Positions 23,030-36,390 of a DNA stretch of 64,000 bases are shown here, one piece after another. The stretch comes from Hydractinia symbiolongicarpus (lineage: Eukaryota; Cnidaria; Hydrozoa; Anthoathecata; Hydractiniidae). The notes beneath the pieces are model-generated. The model had not been told where the DNA came from. It did not search any database and saw nothing but the letters and a program-made list of their open reading frames with translations. The translations under genes and the position numbers were made by a program. The stretch lies in contig NC_079876.1 of assembly GCF_029227915.1 (NCBI RefSeq), positions 3,350,001 to 3,414,000 on the forward strand. Direction: 5' to 3'. Each line of letters begins with the position of its first letter. The stretch's first letter is position 1.

Positions 23030-25454
23030 CAAACGAAATCCCGCGATTTCCCGTAAATCCCGGGCTCGACCGGTATAGTCAAGAGTATACAAAGAAAGTA
23101 CCCAGGGAGTAAACTCATTTCCCGAACGATTTTTTATATTATTTTTTTACCACTAAACGCATGAGACTTGTAGTTTTCAGAAATGTTTTCATTTTTGATG
23201 AGACGCTTAATGAAAGTGGTTTAATCGCCAGCAAACGAAAACCCGCGATTTCCCGTAAATCCCGGGCTTGGGCCGTATAGTCGAATGTATACAAAGAAAG
23301 TACCCTGTGAGTAAACTCATTTCCAAAACGATTTTTTAAATTTTCTTTTCACCACTAAAAGCATGAGACTTGTAGTTTTCAAAAATGTTTTCATTTTTGA
23401 TGAGACGCTGAATAAAAGAAGTTTAATCGCCGGCAAACGAAAACCCGCCATTTCCCGTAAACCCCGGACTCGACCGGTATAGTCTAAAGTATACAAAGAA
23501 AGTACCCAGGGAGTAAACTCATTTCCCGAACGATTTTTTATATTATTTTTTTACCACTAAACGCATGAGACTTGTAGTTTTCAGAAATGTTTTCATTTTT
23601 GATGAGACGCTTAATGAAAGTGGTTTAATCGCCAGCAAACGAAAACCCGCGATTTCCCGTAAATCCCGGGCTTGGGCCGTATAGTCGAATGTATACAAAG
23701 AAAGTACCCTGTGAGTAAACTCACTTCCAAAACGATTTTTTAAATTTTCTTTTCACCACTAAAAGCATGAGACTTGTAGTTTTCAAAAATGTTTTCATTT
23801 TTGATGAGACGCTGAATAAAAGAAGTTTAATCGCCGGCAAACGAAAACCCGCCATTTCCCGAAAACCACGGACTCGGCCCGTATAGTCAAAAGTATACAA
23901 AGAAAGTACCCAGGGAGTAAACTCATTTTCCGAACGATTTTTTAAATTATTTTTTCACCACTACAACGCATGAGACTTGTAGTTTTCAAAAATGTTTTCA
24001 TTTTTGATGAGACTCTTAATGAAAGAGGTTTAATCGCCGGCAAACGAAATCCCGCGATTTCCCGTAAATCCCGGGCTTGGCCCGTATAGTCGAATGTATA
24101 CAAAGAAAGTACCCAGGGAGTAAACTCATTTCCCGAACGATTTTTTAATTTTTTTTTCACCACTAAAACGCATGGGACTTGTAGTTTTCAAAAATGTTTT
24201 CATTTTTGATGAGACGGTTAATGAAAGAAGTTTAATCGCCGGCAATCGAAAACCCGCGATTTCCCGTAAATCCCGGGCTTGGCCCGTATAGTCGAATGTA
24301 TACAAAGAAAGTACCCTGTGAGTAAACTCATTTCCAAAACGATTTTTTAAATTTTCTTTTCACCACTAAAAGCATGAGACTTGTAGTTTTCAAAAATGTT
24401 TTCATTTTTGATGAGACGCTGAATAAAAGAAGTTTAATCGCCGGCAAACGAAAATCCGCCATTTCCCGTAAACCCCAGACTCGACTGGTATAGTCAAAAG
24501 TATACAAAGAAAGTACCCAGGGAGTAAACTCATTTCCCGAACGATTTTTTATATTATTTATTTACCACTAAACGCATGAGACTTGTAGTTTCCAAAAATA
24601 TTTTCATATTTGATGGGACGCTGAATAAAAGAAGTTTAATCGCCGGCAAACGAAATCCCGCGATTTCCCGTAAATCCCGGGCTCGACCGGTATAGTCAAA
24701 AGTATACAAAGAAAGTACCCAGTGAGTAAACTCATTTCCCGAACGATTTTTTATATTATTTTTTTACCACTAAACGCATGAGACTTGTAGTTTTCAGAAA
24801 TGTTTTCATTTTTGATGAGACGCTTAATGAAAGTGGTTTAATCGCCAGCAAACGAAAACCCGCGATTTCCCGTAAATCCCGGGCTTGGGCCGTATAGTCG
24901 AATGTATACAAAGAAAGTACCCAGGGAGTAAACTCATTTCCCGAACGATTTTTTAATTTTTTTTTCACCACTAAAACGCATGGGACTTGTAGTTTTCAAA
25001 AATGTTTTCATTTTTGATGAGACGGTTAATGAAAGAAGTTTAATCGCCGGCAATCGAAAACCCGCGATTTCCCGTAAATCCCGGGCTTGGCCCGTATAGT
25101 CGAATGTATACAAAGAAAGTACCCTGTGAGTAAACTCATTTCCAAAACGATTTTTTAAATTTTCTTTTCACCACTAAAAGCATGAGACTTGTAGTTTTCA
25201 AAAATGTTTTCATTTTTGATGAGACGCTGAATAAAAGAAGTTTAATCGCCGGCAAACGAAAATCCGCCATTTCCCGTAAACCCCAGACTTGACTGGTATA
25301 GTCAAAAGTATACAAAGAAAGTACCCAGGGAGTAAACTCATTTCCCGAACGATTTTTTATATTATTTATTTACCACTAAACGCATGAGACTTGTAGTTTC
25401 CAAAAATATTTTCATATTTGATGGGACGCTGAATAAAAGAAGTTTAATCGCCGG
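23030..25454 (+). repeat. 12-monomer HOR of 2,425 bp, first copy
   Basis: Four markers recur at an offset of exactly 2,425 bp: ttttatatta (phase point 23126 and 25551), ggtatagtctaaag (about 23,480 and 25,905), aaactcacttcc (about 23,716 and 26,141) and cagactcgactgg (about 24,479 and 26,904). The unit mixes class A, B and C monomers and contains an internal 4-monomer repeat of about 808 bp (gactggtatag at about 24,479 and 25,287). It is distinct from the 12-monomer family at 5-19 kb: none of the 192-bp monomers occurs in it. Confidence 0.85.
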
Positions 25455-27080
25455 CAAACGAAATCCCGCGATTTCCCGTAAATCCCGGGCTCGACCGGTA
25501 TAGTCAAAAGTATACAAAGAAAGTACCCAGGGAGTAAACTCATTTCCCGAACGATTTTTTATATTATTTTTTTACCACTAAACGCATGAGACTTGTAGTT
25601 TTCAGAAATGTTTTCATTTTTGATGAGACGCTTAATGAAAGTGGTTTAATCGCCAGCAAACGAAAACCCGCGATTTCCCGTAAATCCCGGGCTTGGGCCG
25701 TATAGTCGAATGTATACAAAGAAAGTACCCTGTGAGTAAACTCATTTCCAAAACGATTTTTTAAATTTTCTTTTCACCACTAAAAGCATGAGACTTGTAG
25801 TTTTCAAAAATGTTTTCATTTTTGATGAGACGCTGAATAAAAGAAGTTTAATCGCCGGCAAACGAAAACCCGCCATTTCCCGTAAACCCCGGACTCGACC
25901 GGTATAGTCTAAAGTATACAAAGAAAGTACCCAGGGAGTAAACTCATTTCCCGAACGATTTTTTATATTATTTTTTTACCACTAAACGCATGAGACTTGT
26001 AGTTTTCAGAAATGTTTTCATTTTTGATGAGACGCTTAATGAAAGTGGTTTAATCGCCAGCAAACGAAAACCCGCGATTTCCCGTAAATCCCGGGCTTGG
26101 GCCGTATAGTCGAATGTATACAAAGAAAGTACCCTGTGAGTAAACTCACTTCCAAAACGATTTTTTAAATTTTCTTTTCACCACTAAAAGCATGAGACTT
26201 GTAGTTTTCAAAAATGTTTTCATTTTTGATGAGACGCTGAATAAAAGAAGTTTAATCGCCGGCAAACGAAAACCCGCCATTTCCCGAAAACCACGGACTC
26301 GGCCCGTATAGTCAAAAGTATACAAAGAAAGTACCCAGGGAGTAAACTCATTTTCCGAACGATTTTTTAAATTATTTTTTCACCACTACAACGCATGAGA
26401 CTTGTAGTTTTCAAAAATGTTTTCATTTTTGATGAGACTTTTAATGAAAGAGGTTTAATCGCCGGCAAACGAAATCCCGCGATTTCCCGTAAATCCCGGG
26501 CTTGGCCCGTATAGTCGAATGTATACAAAGAAAGTACCCAGGGAGTAAACTCATTTCCCGAACGATTTTTTAATTTTTTTTTCACCACTAAAACGCATGG
26601 GACTTGTAGTTTTCAAAAATGTTTTCATTTTTGATGAGACGGTTAATGAAAGAAGTTTAATCGCCGGCAATCGAAAACCCGCGATTTCCCGTAAATCCCG
26701 GGCTTGGCCCGTATAGTCGAATGTATACAAAGAAAGTACCCTGTGAGTAAACTCATTTCCAAAACGATTTTTTAAATTTTCTTTTCACCACTAAAAGCAT
26801 GAGACTTGTAGTTTTCAAAAATGTTTTCATTTTTGATGAGACGCTGAATAAAAGAAGTTTAATCGCCGGCAAACGAAAATCCGCCATTTCCCGTAAACCC
26901 CAGACTCGACTGGTATAGTCAAAAGTATACAAAGAAAGTACCCAGGGAGTAAACTCATTTCCCGAACGATTTTTTATATTATTTTTTTACCACTAAACGC
27001 ATGAGACTTGTAGTTTCCAAAAATATTTTCATATTTGATGGGACGCTGAATAAAAGAAGTTTAATCGCCGGCAAACGAAA
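25455..27080 (+). repeat. 12-monomer HOR of 2,425 bp, second partial copy
   Basis: It matches the first copy at a constant offset of 2,425 bp from the cgaaatcccgcg start to about 27,080. There the first copy reads cgaaatcccgcg with gctcgacc, and this one reads cgaaaatccgcg with gactcggcc. About 1.6 kb is retained, so the two copies differ at the 3' end by a switch into the 3- and 4-monomer units that follow. Confidence 0.82.
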
Positions 27081-29570
27081 ATCCGCGATTTCCCGTAAAT
27101 CCCAGACTCGGCCCGTATAATCAAAAGTATACAAAGAAAGTACCCAGGGAGTAAACTCATTTCCCGAACGATTTTTTAAATTATTTTTTCACCACTAAAA
27201 CGCATGGGACTTGTAGTTTTCAAAAATGTTTTCATTTTTGATGAGACGGTTAATGAAAGAAGTTTAATCGCCGGCAATCGAAAACCCGCGATTTCCCGTA
27301 AATCCCGGGCTTGGCCCGTATAGTCGAATGTATACAAAGAAAGTACCCTGTGAGTAAACTCATTTCCAAAACGATTTTTTAAATTTTCTTTTCACCACTA
27401 AAAGCATGAGACTTGTAGTTTTCAAAAATGTTTTCATTTTTGATGAGACGCTGAATAAAAGAAGTTTAATCGCCGGCAAACGAAAATCCGCCATTTCCCG
27501 TAAACCCCAGACTCGACTGGTATAGTCAAAAGTATACAAAGAAAGTACCCAGGGAGTAAACTCATTTCCCGAACGATTTTTTATATTATTTTTTTACCAC
27601 TAAACGCATGAGACTTGTAGTTTCCAAAAATATTTTCATATTTGATGGGACGCTGAATAAAAGAAGTTTAATCGCCGGCAAACGAAAATCCGCGATTTCC
27701 CGTAAATCCCAGACTCGGCCCGTATAATCAAAAGTATACAAAGAAAGTACCCAGGGAGTAAACTCATTTCCCGAACGATTTTTTAAATTATTTTTTCACC
27801 ACTAAAACGCATGAGACTTGTAGTTTTCAAAAATGTTTTCATTTTTGATGAGACGCTTAATGAAAGAGGTTTAATCGCCGGCAAACGAAATCCCGCGTTT
27901 TCCCGTAAATCCGGGGCTTGGCCCGTATAGTCGAATGTATACAAGGAAAGTACCCAGGGAGTAAACTCATTTCCCGAACGATTTTTTAAATTTTTTTTTC
28001 ACCACTAAAACGCATGAGACTTGTAGTTTTCAAAAATGTTTTCATTTTTGATGAGACGCTGAATAAAAGAAGTTTAATCGCCGGCAAACGAAAACCCGCC
28101 ATTTCCCGTAAACCCCGGACTCGACCGGTATAGTCAAAAGTATACAAAGAAAATACCCAGGGAGTAAACTCATTTCCCGAACGATTTTTTATATTATTTT
28201 TTTACCACTAAACGCATGAGACTTGTAGTTTCCAAAAATATTTTCATATTTGATGGGACGCTGAATAAAAGAAGTTTAATCGCCGGCAAACGAAAATCCG
28301 CGATTTCCCGTAAATCCCAGACTCGGCCCGTATAATCAAAAGTATACAAAGAAAGTACCCAGGGAGTAAACTCATTTCCCGAACGATTTTTTAAATTATT
28401 TTTTCACCACTAAAACGCATGAGACTTGTAGTTTTCAAAAATGTTTTCATTTTTGATGAGACGCTTAATGAAAGAGGTTTAATCGCCGGCAAACGAAATC
28501 CCGCGTTTTCCCGTAAATCCGGGGCTTGGCCCGTATAGTCGAATGTATACAAGGAAAGTACCTAGGGAGTAAACTCATTTCCCGAACGATTTTTTAAATT
28601 TTTTTTTCACCACTAAAACGCATGAGACTTGTAGTTTTCAAAAATGTTTTCATTTTTGATGAGACGCTTAATGAAAGAGGTTTAATCGCCGGAAAACGAA
28701 AACCCGCGATTTCCCGTAAATCCCGGGCTTGGCCCGTATAGTCGAATGTATACAAAGAAAGTACCCTGTGAGTAAATTCGTTTCCAGAACGATTTTTTAA
28801 ATTTTCTTTTCACCACTAAAAGCATGAGACTTGTAGTTTTCAAAAATGTTTTCCTTTTTGATGAGACGCTGAATAAAAGAAGTTTAATCGCCGGCAAACG
28901 AAAACCCGCCATTTCCCGTAAACCCCGGACTCGACCGGTATAGTCAAAAGTATACAAAGAAAGTACCCAGGGAGTAAACTCATTTCCCGAACGATTTTTT
29001 ATATTATTTTTTTACCACTAAACGCATGAGACTTGTAGTTTCCAAAAATATTTTCATATTTGATGGGACGCTGAATAAAAGAAGTTTAATCGCCGGCAAA
29101 CGAAAATCCGCGATTTCCCGTAAATCCCAGACTCGGCCCGTATAATCAAAAGTATACAAAGAAAGTACCCAGGGAGTAAACTCATTTCCCGAACGATTTT
29201 TTAAATTATTTTTTCACCACTAAAACGCATGAAACTTGTAGTTTTCAAAAATGTTTTCATTTTTGATGAGACGCTTAATGAAAGAGGTTTAATCGCCGGC
29301 AAACGAAATCCCGCGTTTTCCCGTAAATCCGGGGCTTGGCCCGTATAGTCGAATGTATACAAGGAAAGTACCTAGGGAGTAAACTCATTTCCCGAACGAT
29401 TTTTTAAATTTTTTTTTTCACCACTAAAACGCATGAGACTTGTAGTTTTCAAAAATGTTTTCATTTTTGATGAGACGCTTAATGAAAGAGGTTTAATCGC
29501 CGGAAAACGAAAACCCGCGATTTCCCGTAAATCCCGGGCTTGGCCCGTATAGTCGAATGTATACAAAAAA
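27081..29570 (+). repeat. Block of 3- and 4-monomer HOR units (608 and 810 bp)
   Basis: The private variant acaaggaaag in place of acaaagaaag occurs at 27941, 28549 and 29359, spacings of 608 and 810 bp (3 and 4 monomers). It is linked to cccgcgttttcccg and aatccggggcttgg in the same class B monomer. Each unit contains a class C monomer before it. The extra monomer in the second interval is a class B copy with ggaaaacg and ccctgtgag. Confidence 0.85.
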
Positions 29571-32500
29571 AGTACCCTGTGAGTAAATTCGTTTCCAGAA
29601 CGATTTTTTAAATTATTTTTTCACCACTAAAATGCATAAGACTTGTAGTTTATAAAAATGTTTTCATTTTTGATGAAACGCTGAATAAAAGAAGTTTAAT
29701 AGCTGGCAAACGAAAACCCGCGATTTCCCGTAAATCCCGGCTTGGCCCGTATAGTCAAAAGTATACAAAGAAGGTACCCAGGGAGTAAACTCATTTCACG
29801 AACGATTTTTTAAATTATTTTTTCACCACTAAAACGCATGAGACTTGTAGTTTTCAAAAATGTTTTCATTTTTGATGAGACGCTGAATAAAAGCAGTTTA
29901 ATCGCCGGTAAACGAAAACCCGCCATTTCCCGTAAACCCCGGACTCGGCCCGTATAGTCAAAAGTATACAAAGAAATTACCCAGGGAGTAAACTCATTTT
30001 CCAAACGATTTTTAAAATTATTTTTTTCACCACTAAAACGCATGAGACTTGTAGTTTTCAAAAATGTTTTCATTTTTGATGAGACGCTTAATGAAAGAGG
30101 TTTAATCGCCGGAAAACGAAAACCCGCGATTTCCCGGAAATCCCGGGCTTGGACCGTATAGTCGAATGTATACAACGAAAGTACCCTGTGAGTAAACTCG
30201 TTTCCAGAACGATTTTTTAAATTATTTTTTCACCACTAAAATGCATAAGACTTGTAGTTTTTAAAAATGTTTTCATTTTTGATGAAACGCTGAATAAAAG
30301 AAGTTTAATCGCCGGCAAACGAAAACCCGCGATTTCCCTTAAATCCCGGCTTGGCCCGTATAGTCAAAAGTATACAAAGAAAGTACCCAGGGAGTAAACT
30401 CATTTCCCGAACGATTTTTTAAATTATTTTTTCACCACTAAAACGCATGAGACTTGTAGTTTTCAAAAATGTTTTCATTTTTGATGAGACGCTGAATAAA
30501 AGCAGTTTAATCGCCGGTAAACGAAAACCCCCCATTTCCCGTAAACCCCGGACTCGGCCCGTATAGTCAAAAGTATACAAAGAAATTACCCAGGGAGTAA
30601 ACTCATTTTCCGAACGATTTTTAAAATTATTTTTTTCACCACTAAAACGCATGAGACTTGTAGTTTTTAAAAATGTTTTCATTTTTGATGAGACGCTGAA
30701 TAAAAGAAGTTTAATCGCCGGCAAACGAAAACCCGCCATTTCCCGTAAACCCCAGACTCGGCCCGTATAGTCAAAAGTATACAAAGAAAGTACCAAGGGA
30801 GTAAACTCATTTTCCGAACGATTTTTTAAATTATTTTTTCACCACTACAACGCATGAGACTTGTAGTTTTCAAAAATGTTTTCATTTTTGATGAGACGCT
30901 TAATGAAAGAGGTTTAATCGCCGGCAAACGAAATCCCGCGATTTCCCGTAAATCCCGGGCTTGGCCCGTATAGTCGAATGTATACAAAGAAAGTACCCAG
31001 GGAGTAAACTCATTTCCCGAACGATTTTTTAATTTTTTTTTCACCACTAAAACGCATGAGACTTGTAGTTTTCAAAAATGTTTTCATTTTTGATGAGACG
31101 GTTAATGAAAGAAGTTTAATCGCCGGCAATCGAAAACCCGCGATTTCCCGTAAATCCCGGGCTTGGCCCGTATAGTCGAATGTATACAAAGAAAGTAACC
31201 TGTGAGTAAACTCATTTCCCGAACGATTTTTTAAATTATCTTTTCACCACTAAAACGCATGAGACATGTAGTTTTCAAAAATGTTTTCATTTTTGATGAG
31301 ACGCTGAATAAAAGAAGTTTAATCGCCGGCAAACGAAAACCCGCCATTTCCCGTAAACCCCGGACTCGACCAGTATAGTCAAAAGTACAAAGAAAGTACC
31401 CAGGGAGTAAACTCAATTCCCGAACGATTTTTTATATTATTTTTTTACCCCTAAACGCATGAGACTTGTAGTTTTCAAAAATATTTTCATATTTGATGGA
31501 ACGCTAAATAAAAGAAGTTTAATCGCCGGCAAACAAAAATCCGCGATTTCCCGTAAACCCCGGACTCGGCCCGCATAGTCAAAAGTATACAAAGAAAGTA
31601 CCCAGGGAGTAAACTTATTTCCCGAACGATTTTTTAAATTATCTTTTCACCACTTAAACGCTTGAGACTTGTAGTTTTCAAAAATGTTTTCATTTTTGAT
31701 GAGACGCTGAATGAAGGAAGTTTAATCGCGGGCAAACGAAAACCTACGATTTCCAGTAAATCCCGGACTCGGCCCGTATAGTCAAAAGTATAAAAAGAAA
31801 GTACCCAGGGTGTAAACTCATTTCCCGAACGATTTTTAAAATTATTATTTCACCACTAAAGCCCATGAGACTTGTAGTTTTTAAAAATGTTTTCATTTTT
31901 GATGGGACGCTGAATAAAAGAAGTTTAATCGCCGGCAAACGAAAACCTGCGATTTTCCGTAAATCCCGGATTCGGCCCGTATAGTCCAAAGTATACAAAG
32001 AAAGTACCCAGGGAGTAAACTAATTTTCCAAACGATTTTTTAAATTATTATTTCACCACTAAAGCCCATGAGACTTGTAGTTTTTAAAAATGTTTTCATT
32101 TTTGATGAGACGCTGAATAAAAGAAGTTTAATCGCCGGCAAACGAAAACCTGCGATTTCCCGTAAATCCCGGACTCGGCCCGTATAGTCAAAAGTATACA
32201 AAGAAAGTACCCGGAATGTAAACTCATTTCCCGAACGATTTTTTAAATTATTATTTCACCACTAAATCCCATGAGACTTGTAGTTTTCAAAAATGTTTTC
32301 ATTTTTGATGAGACGCTGAATAAAAGAAGTTTAATCGCCGGCAAACGAAAACCTGCGATTTTCCGTAAATCCCGGATTCGGCCCGTATAGTCAAAAGTAT
32401 ACAAAGAAAGTACCCAGGGAGTAAACTAATTTCCCAAACGATTTTTTAAATTATTATTTCACCACTAAAGCCCATGAGACTTGTAGTTTTTAAAAATGTT

Positions 32501-34499
32501 TTCATTTTTGATGAGACGCTGAATAAAAGAAGTTTAATCGCCGGCAAACGAAAACCTGCGATTTCCCGTAAATCCCGGACTCGGCCCGTATAGTCAAAAG
32601 TATACAAAGAAAGTACCCGGGGTGTAAACTCATTTCCCAAACGATTTTTTTAATTATTATTTCACCACTAAATCCCATGAGACTTCTAGTTTTCAAAAAT
32701 GTTTTCATTTTTGATGACACGCTTAATAAAAGAGGTTTAATCGCCGGCAAACGAAATCCCGCGATTTCCCGTAAATCCCGGGCTTGGCCCGTATAGTCGA
32801 ATGTATACAAAGAAAGTACCCAGGGAGTAAACTTATTTCCCGAACGATTTTTTAAATTTTTTGCTCACCACTAAAACGAATGAGACTTGGAGTTATCAAA
32901 AATGTTTTCATTTTTGATGAGACGCTTAATGAAAGAGGTTTAATCGCCGGCAAACGAAAACCCGCAATTTCCCGTAAATCCCGGGCTTGGCCCGTATAGT
33001 CGAATGTATACAAAGAAAGTACCCTGTGAGTAAACTCATTTCCAGAACGATTTTTTAAATTATTTTTTCACCACTAAAACGCATAAGACTTGTAGTTTTC
33101 AAAAATGTTTTCATTTCTGATGAGACGCTGAATAAAAGAAGTTTAATCGCCGGCAAACGAAAACCCGAGATTTCCCGTAAATCCCGGGCTTGGCCCGTAT
33201 AGTCAAAAGCATACAAAGATAGTACCCAGGGAGTAAACTCATTTCCCGAACGATTTTTTAATTTATTTTTTCACCTCTAAAACGCATGAGACTTGTAGTT
33301 TTCAAAAATCTTTTCATTTTTGATGAGACGCTGAATAAAAGAAGTTTAATCCCCGGCAAACGAAAACCTGCGATTTTCCGTAAATCCCGGATTCGGCCCG
33401 TATAGTCGAATGTATACAAAGAAAGTACCTAGGCTGTAAACTCATTTCCCGAACTATTTTTTAAATTATTATTTCACCACTAAAGCCCATGAGACTTGTA
33501 GTTTTTAAAAATGTTTCCATTTTTGATGAGACGCTGAATAAAAGAACTTTAATCGCCGGCAAACGAAAACCCGCCACTTCCCGTAAATCCCGGACTCGGC
33601 CCGTATAGTCAAAAGTATACAAAGAAAGTACCCAGGGAGTAAACTCATTTCCCGAACGATTTTTTAAATTATTTTTTCACCACTAAAACGCATGACACTT
33701 GTAGTTTTCAAAAATGTTTTCATTTTTGATGAGACGCGGAATAAAAGAAGTTTAATCGCCGGCAAACGAAAACCCGCCATTTCCCGTAAACCCCGGACTC
33801 GGCCCGCATAATCAAAAGTATACAAAGAAAGTACCCAGGGAGTAAACTCATTTCCCGAACGATTTTTTAAATTATTTTTTCACCACGAAAACGCATGACA
33901 CTTGTAGTTTTCAAAAATGTTTTCATTTTTGATGAGACGCTGAATAAAAGAAGTTTAATCGCAGGCAAACGAAATCCCGCCATTTCCCGTAAACCCCGGA
34001 CTCGGCCCGCATAGTCAAAAGTATACAAAGAAAGTACCCAGGGAGTAAACTCATTTCCCGATCGATTTTTTAAATTATTTTTTCACCACTAAAACGCATG
34101 AGACTTTTAGTTTTCAAAAATGTTTTCAATTTTGATGAGACGCTGAATAAAAGAAGTTTAATCGCCGGCAAACGAAAACCTGCGATTTCCCGAAAATCCC
34201 GGACTCAGCCCGTATAGTAAAGAAAGTACCCGGGATGTAAACTCATTTCCCGAACGATTTTTTAAATTATTATTTCACCACTAAAACCCATGAGACTTAT
34301 AGTTTTTAAAAATGTTTTCATTTTTGATGAGACGCTGAATAAAAGAACTTCAATCGCCGGCAAACGAAAACCCGCCATTTCCCGTAAACCCCGGACTCGG
34401 CCCGTATAGTCAAAAGTATACAAAGAAATTACCCAGGGAGTAAACTCATTTTCCGAACGATTTTTTAAATTATTATTTCACCACTAAAACCCATGAGAC
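29571..34499 (+). repeat. Mixed satellite block with 609-bp and 406-bp periods
   Basis: The variant aaagcagtttaatcg with cggtaaacg occurs at 29,894 and 30,503, 609 bp apart (3 x 203), with the linked aatgcataag at the same offset. The variant gattttccgtaaatc occurs at 31951 and 32357, exactly 406 bp apart (2 x 203), and again near 33,372. The rest is a less ordered mixture of class A and B monomers with more private substitutions than the neighbouring blocks. No gene is seen. Confidence 0.8.
34130..34340 (+). repeat. Isolated 192-bp deletion-type monomer, about 13 kb from the nearest relative
   Basis: It shows ttcaattttgatgag, gtatagtaaagaaag (34217), acccgggatg, then aaaacccatgagacttatag, the same linked set as in the 5-19 kb HOR. 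The nearest other copy to the left is at 21265. The full linked set implies that one block was transferred or retained, not that the 11-bp loss arose again. Confidence 0.75.
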
Positions 34500-36390
34500 T
34501 TGTAGTTTTCAAAAATGTTTTCATTTTTGATAAGACGCTGAATAAAAGAAGTTTAATCGCCCTCAAACGAAAATCCGCGATTTCCCGTAAATCCCGGACT
34601 CGGCCCGTATAGTCCAAAGTATACAAAGAAATTACCCAGGGAGTAAACTCATTTCCCGAACGATTTTTTAAATTATTTTCTCACCACTACAACGCATAAG
34701 ACTTGTAGTTTTTAAAAATGTTTTCATTTTTGATGAGACGCTGAATAAAAGAAGTTTAATCGCCGGCAAACGAAAACCCACCATTTCCCGTAAACCCCGG
34801 ATTCGGCCCGTATAGTCAAAAGTATACAAAGAAAGTACCCAGGGAGTAAAAACTCATTTTCCGAACGATTTTTTAAATTATTTTTTCACCACTACAACGC
34901 ATGAGACTTGTAGTTTTCAAAAATGTTTTCATTTTTGATATGAAGCTGAATAAAAGAAGTTTAATCGCCCTCAAACGAAAATCCGCGATTTCCCGTAAAT
35001 CCTGGACTCGGCCCGTATAGTCCAAAGTATACAAAGAAAGTACCCAGGGAGTAAAACTCATTTCCCGAACAATTTTTTAAATTCCTTTTTCCCCACTAAA
35101 ACGCATGAGACTTGTAGTTTTCAAAAATGTTTTCATTTTCGATGAGACGCTTAATGAAAGAGGTTTAATCGCCGGCAATCGAAAACCCGCGATTTCCCGT
35201 AAATCCCGGGCTTGGCCCGTATAGTCGAATGTATACAAAGAAAGTACCCTGTGAGTAAACGCATTTCCAAAACGATTTTTTAAATTATCTTTTCACCACT
35301 AAAACGCATGAGACTTGTAGTTTTCAAAAATGTTTTCATTTTTGATGAGACGCTGAATAAAAGAAGTTTAATCGCCCGCAAACGAAAACCCGCCATTTCC
35401 CGTAAACCCCGGACTCGGCCCGTATAGTCAAAAGTATACAAAGAAAGCACCCAGGGAGTAAACTCATTTTCCGAACGATTTTTTTAATTATTTTTTCACC
35501 ACTACAACGCATGAGACTTGTAGTTTTCAAAAATGTTTTCATTTTTGATAAGACGCTGAATAAAAGAAGTTTAATCGCCCTCAAACGAAAATCCGCGATT
35601 TCCCGTAAATCCCGGACTCGGCCCGTATAGTCCAAAGTATACAAAGAAATTACCCAGGGAGTAAACTCATTTCCCGAACGATTTTTTAAATTATTTTCTC
35701 ACCACTACAACGCATAAGACTTGTAGTTTTTAAAAATGTTTTCATTTTTGATGAGACGCTGAATAAAAGAAGTTTAATCGCCGGCAAACGAAAACCCGCC
35801 ATTTCCCGTAAACCCCGGATTCGGCCCGTATAGTCAAAAGTATACAAAGAAAGTACCCAGGGAGTAAAAACTCATTTTCCGAACGATTTTTTAAATTATT
35901 TTTTCACCACTACAACGCATGAGACTTGTAGTTTTCAAAAATGTTTTCATTTTTGATATGAAGCTGAATAAAAGAAGTTTAATCGCCCTCAAACGAAAAT
36001 CCGCGATTTCCCGTAAATCCTGGACTCGGCCCGTATAGTCCAAAGTATACAAAGAAAGTACCCAGGGAGTAAAACTCATTTCCCGAACAATTTTTTAAAT
36101 TCCTTTTTCCCCACTAAAACGCATGAGACTTGTAGTTTTCAAAAATGTTTTCATTTTCGATGAGACGCTTAATGAAAGAGGTTTAATCGCCGGCAATCGA
36201 AAACCCGCGATTTCCCGTAAATCCCGGGCTTGGCCCGTATAGTCGAATGTATACAAAGAAAGTACCCTGTGAGTAAACGCATTTCCAAAACGATTTTTTA
36301 AATTATCTTTTCACCACTAAAACGCATGAGACTTGTAGTTTTCAAAAATGTTTTCATTTTTGATGAGACGCTGAATAAAAGAAGTTTAAT
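34500..36390 (+). repeat. 1,018-bp (5-monomer) tandem duplication
   Basis: Two copies match from about 34,500-35,371 and 35,518-36,389. Markers cgccctcaaacg, gtatagtccaaag, gatatgaagctg and tccttttcccc (as ttccttttt and ccccac) all recur at 1,018 bp. The period is 5 x 203 + 3; the three extra bases are visible as agtaaaaactc (two extra A) and gtaaaactcat (one extra A). Few private differences separate the copies, so the duplication looks recent relative to monomer divergence. Confidence 0.87.

Noticed and set aside
30419-30796. Recurrent minus-strand open frames of 60 to 125 codons, the longest here, with similar ones at 9028-9393, 11048-11413 and many other places
   Set aside because: They are translations of the satellite itself. 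Because 203 is not a multiple of three, the frame shifts at each monomer and none stays open beyond about two monomers. Peptides begin and end at arbitrary monomer points, change with each indel, and match no family I recognise.
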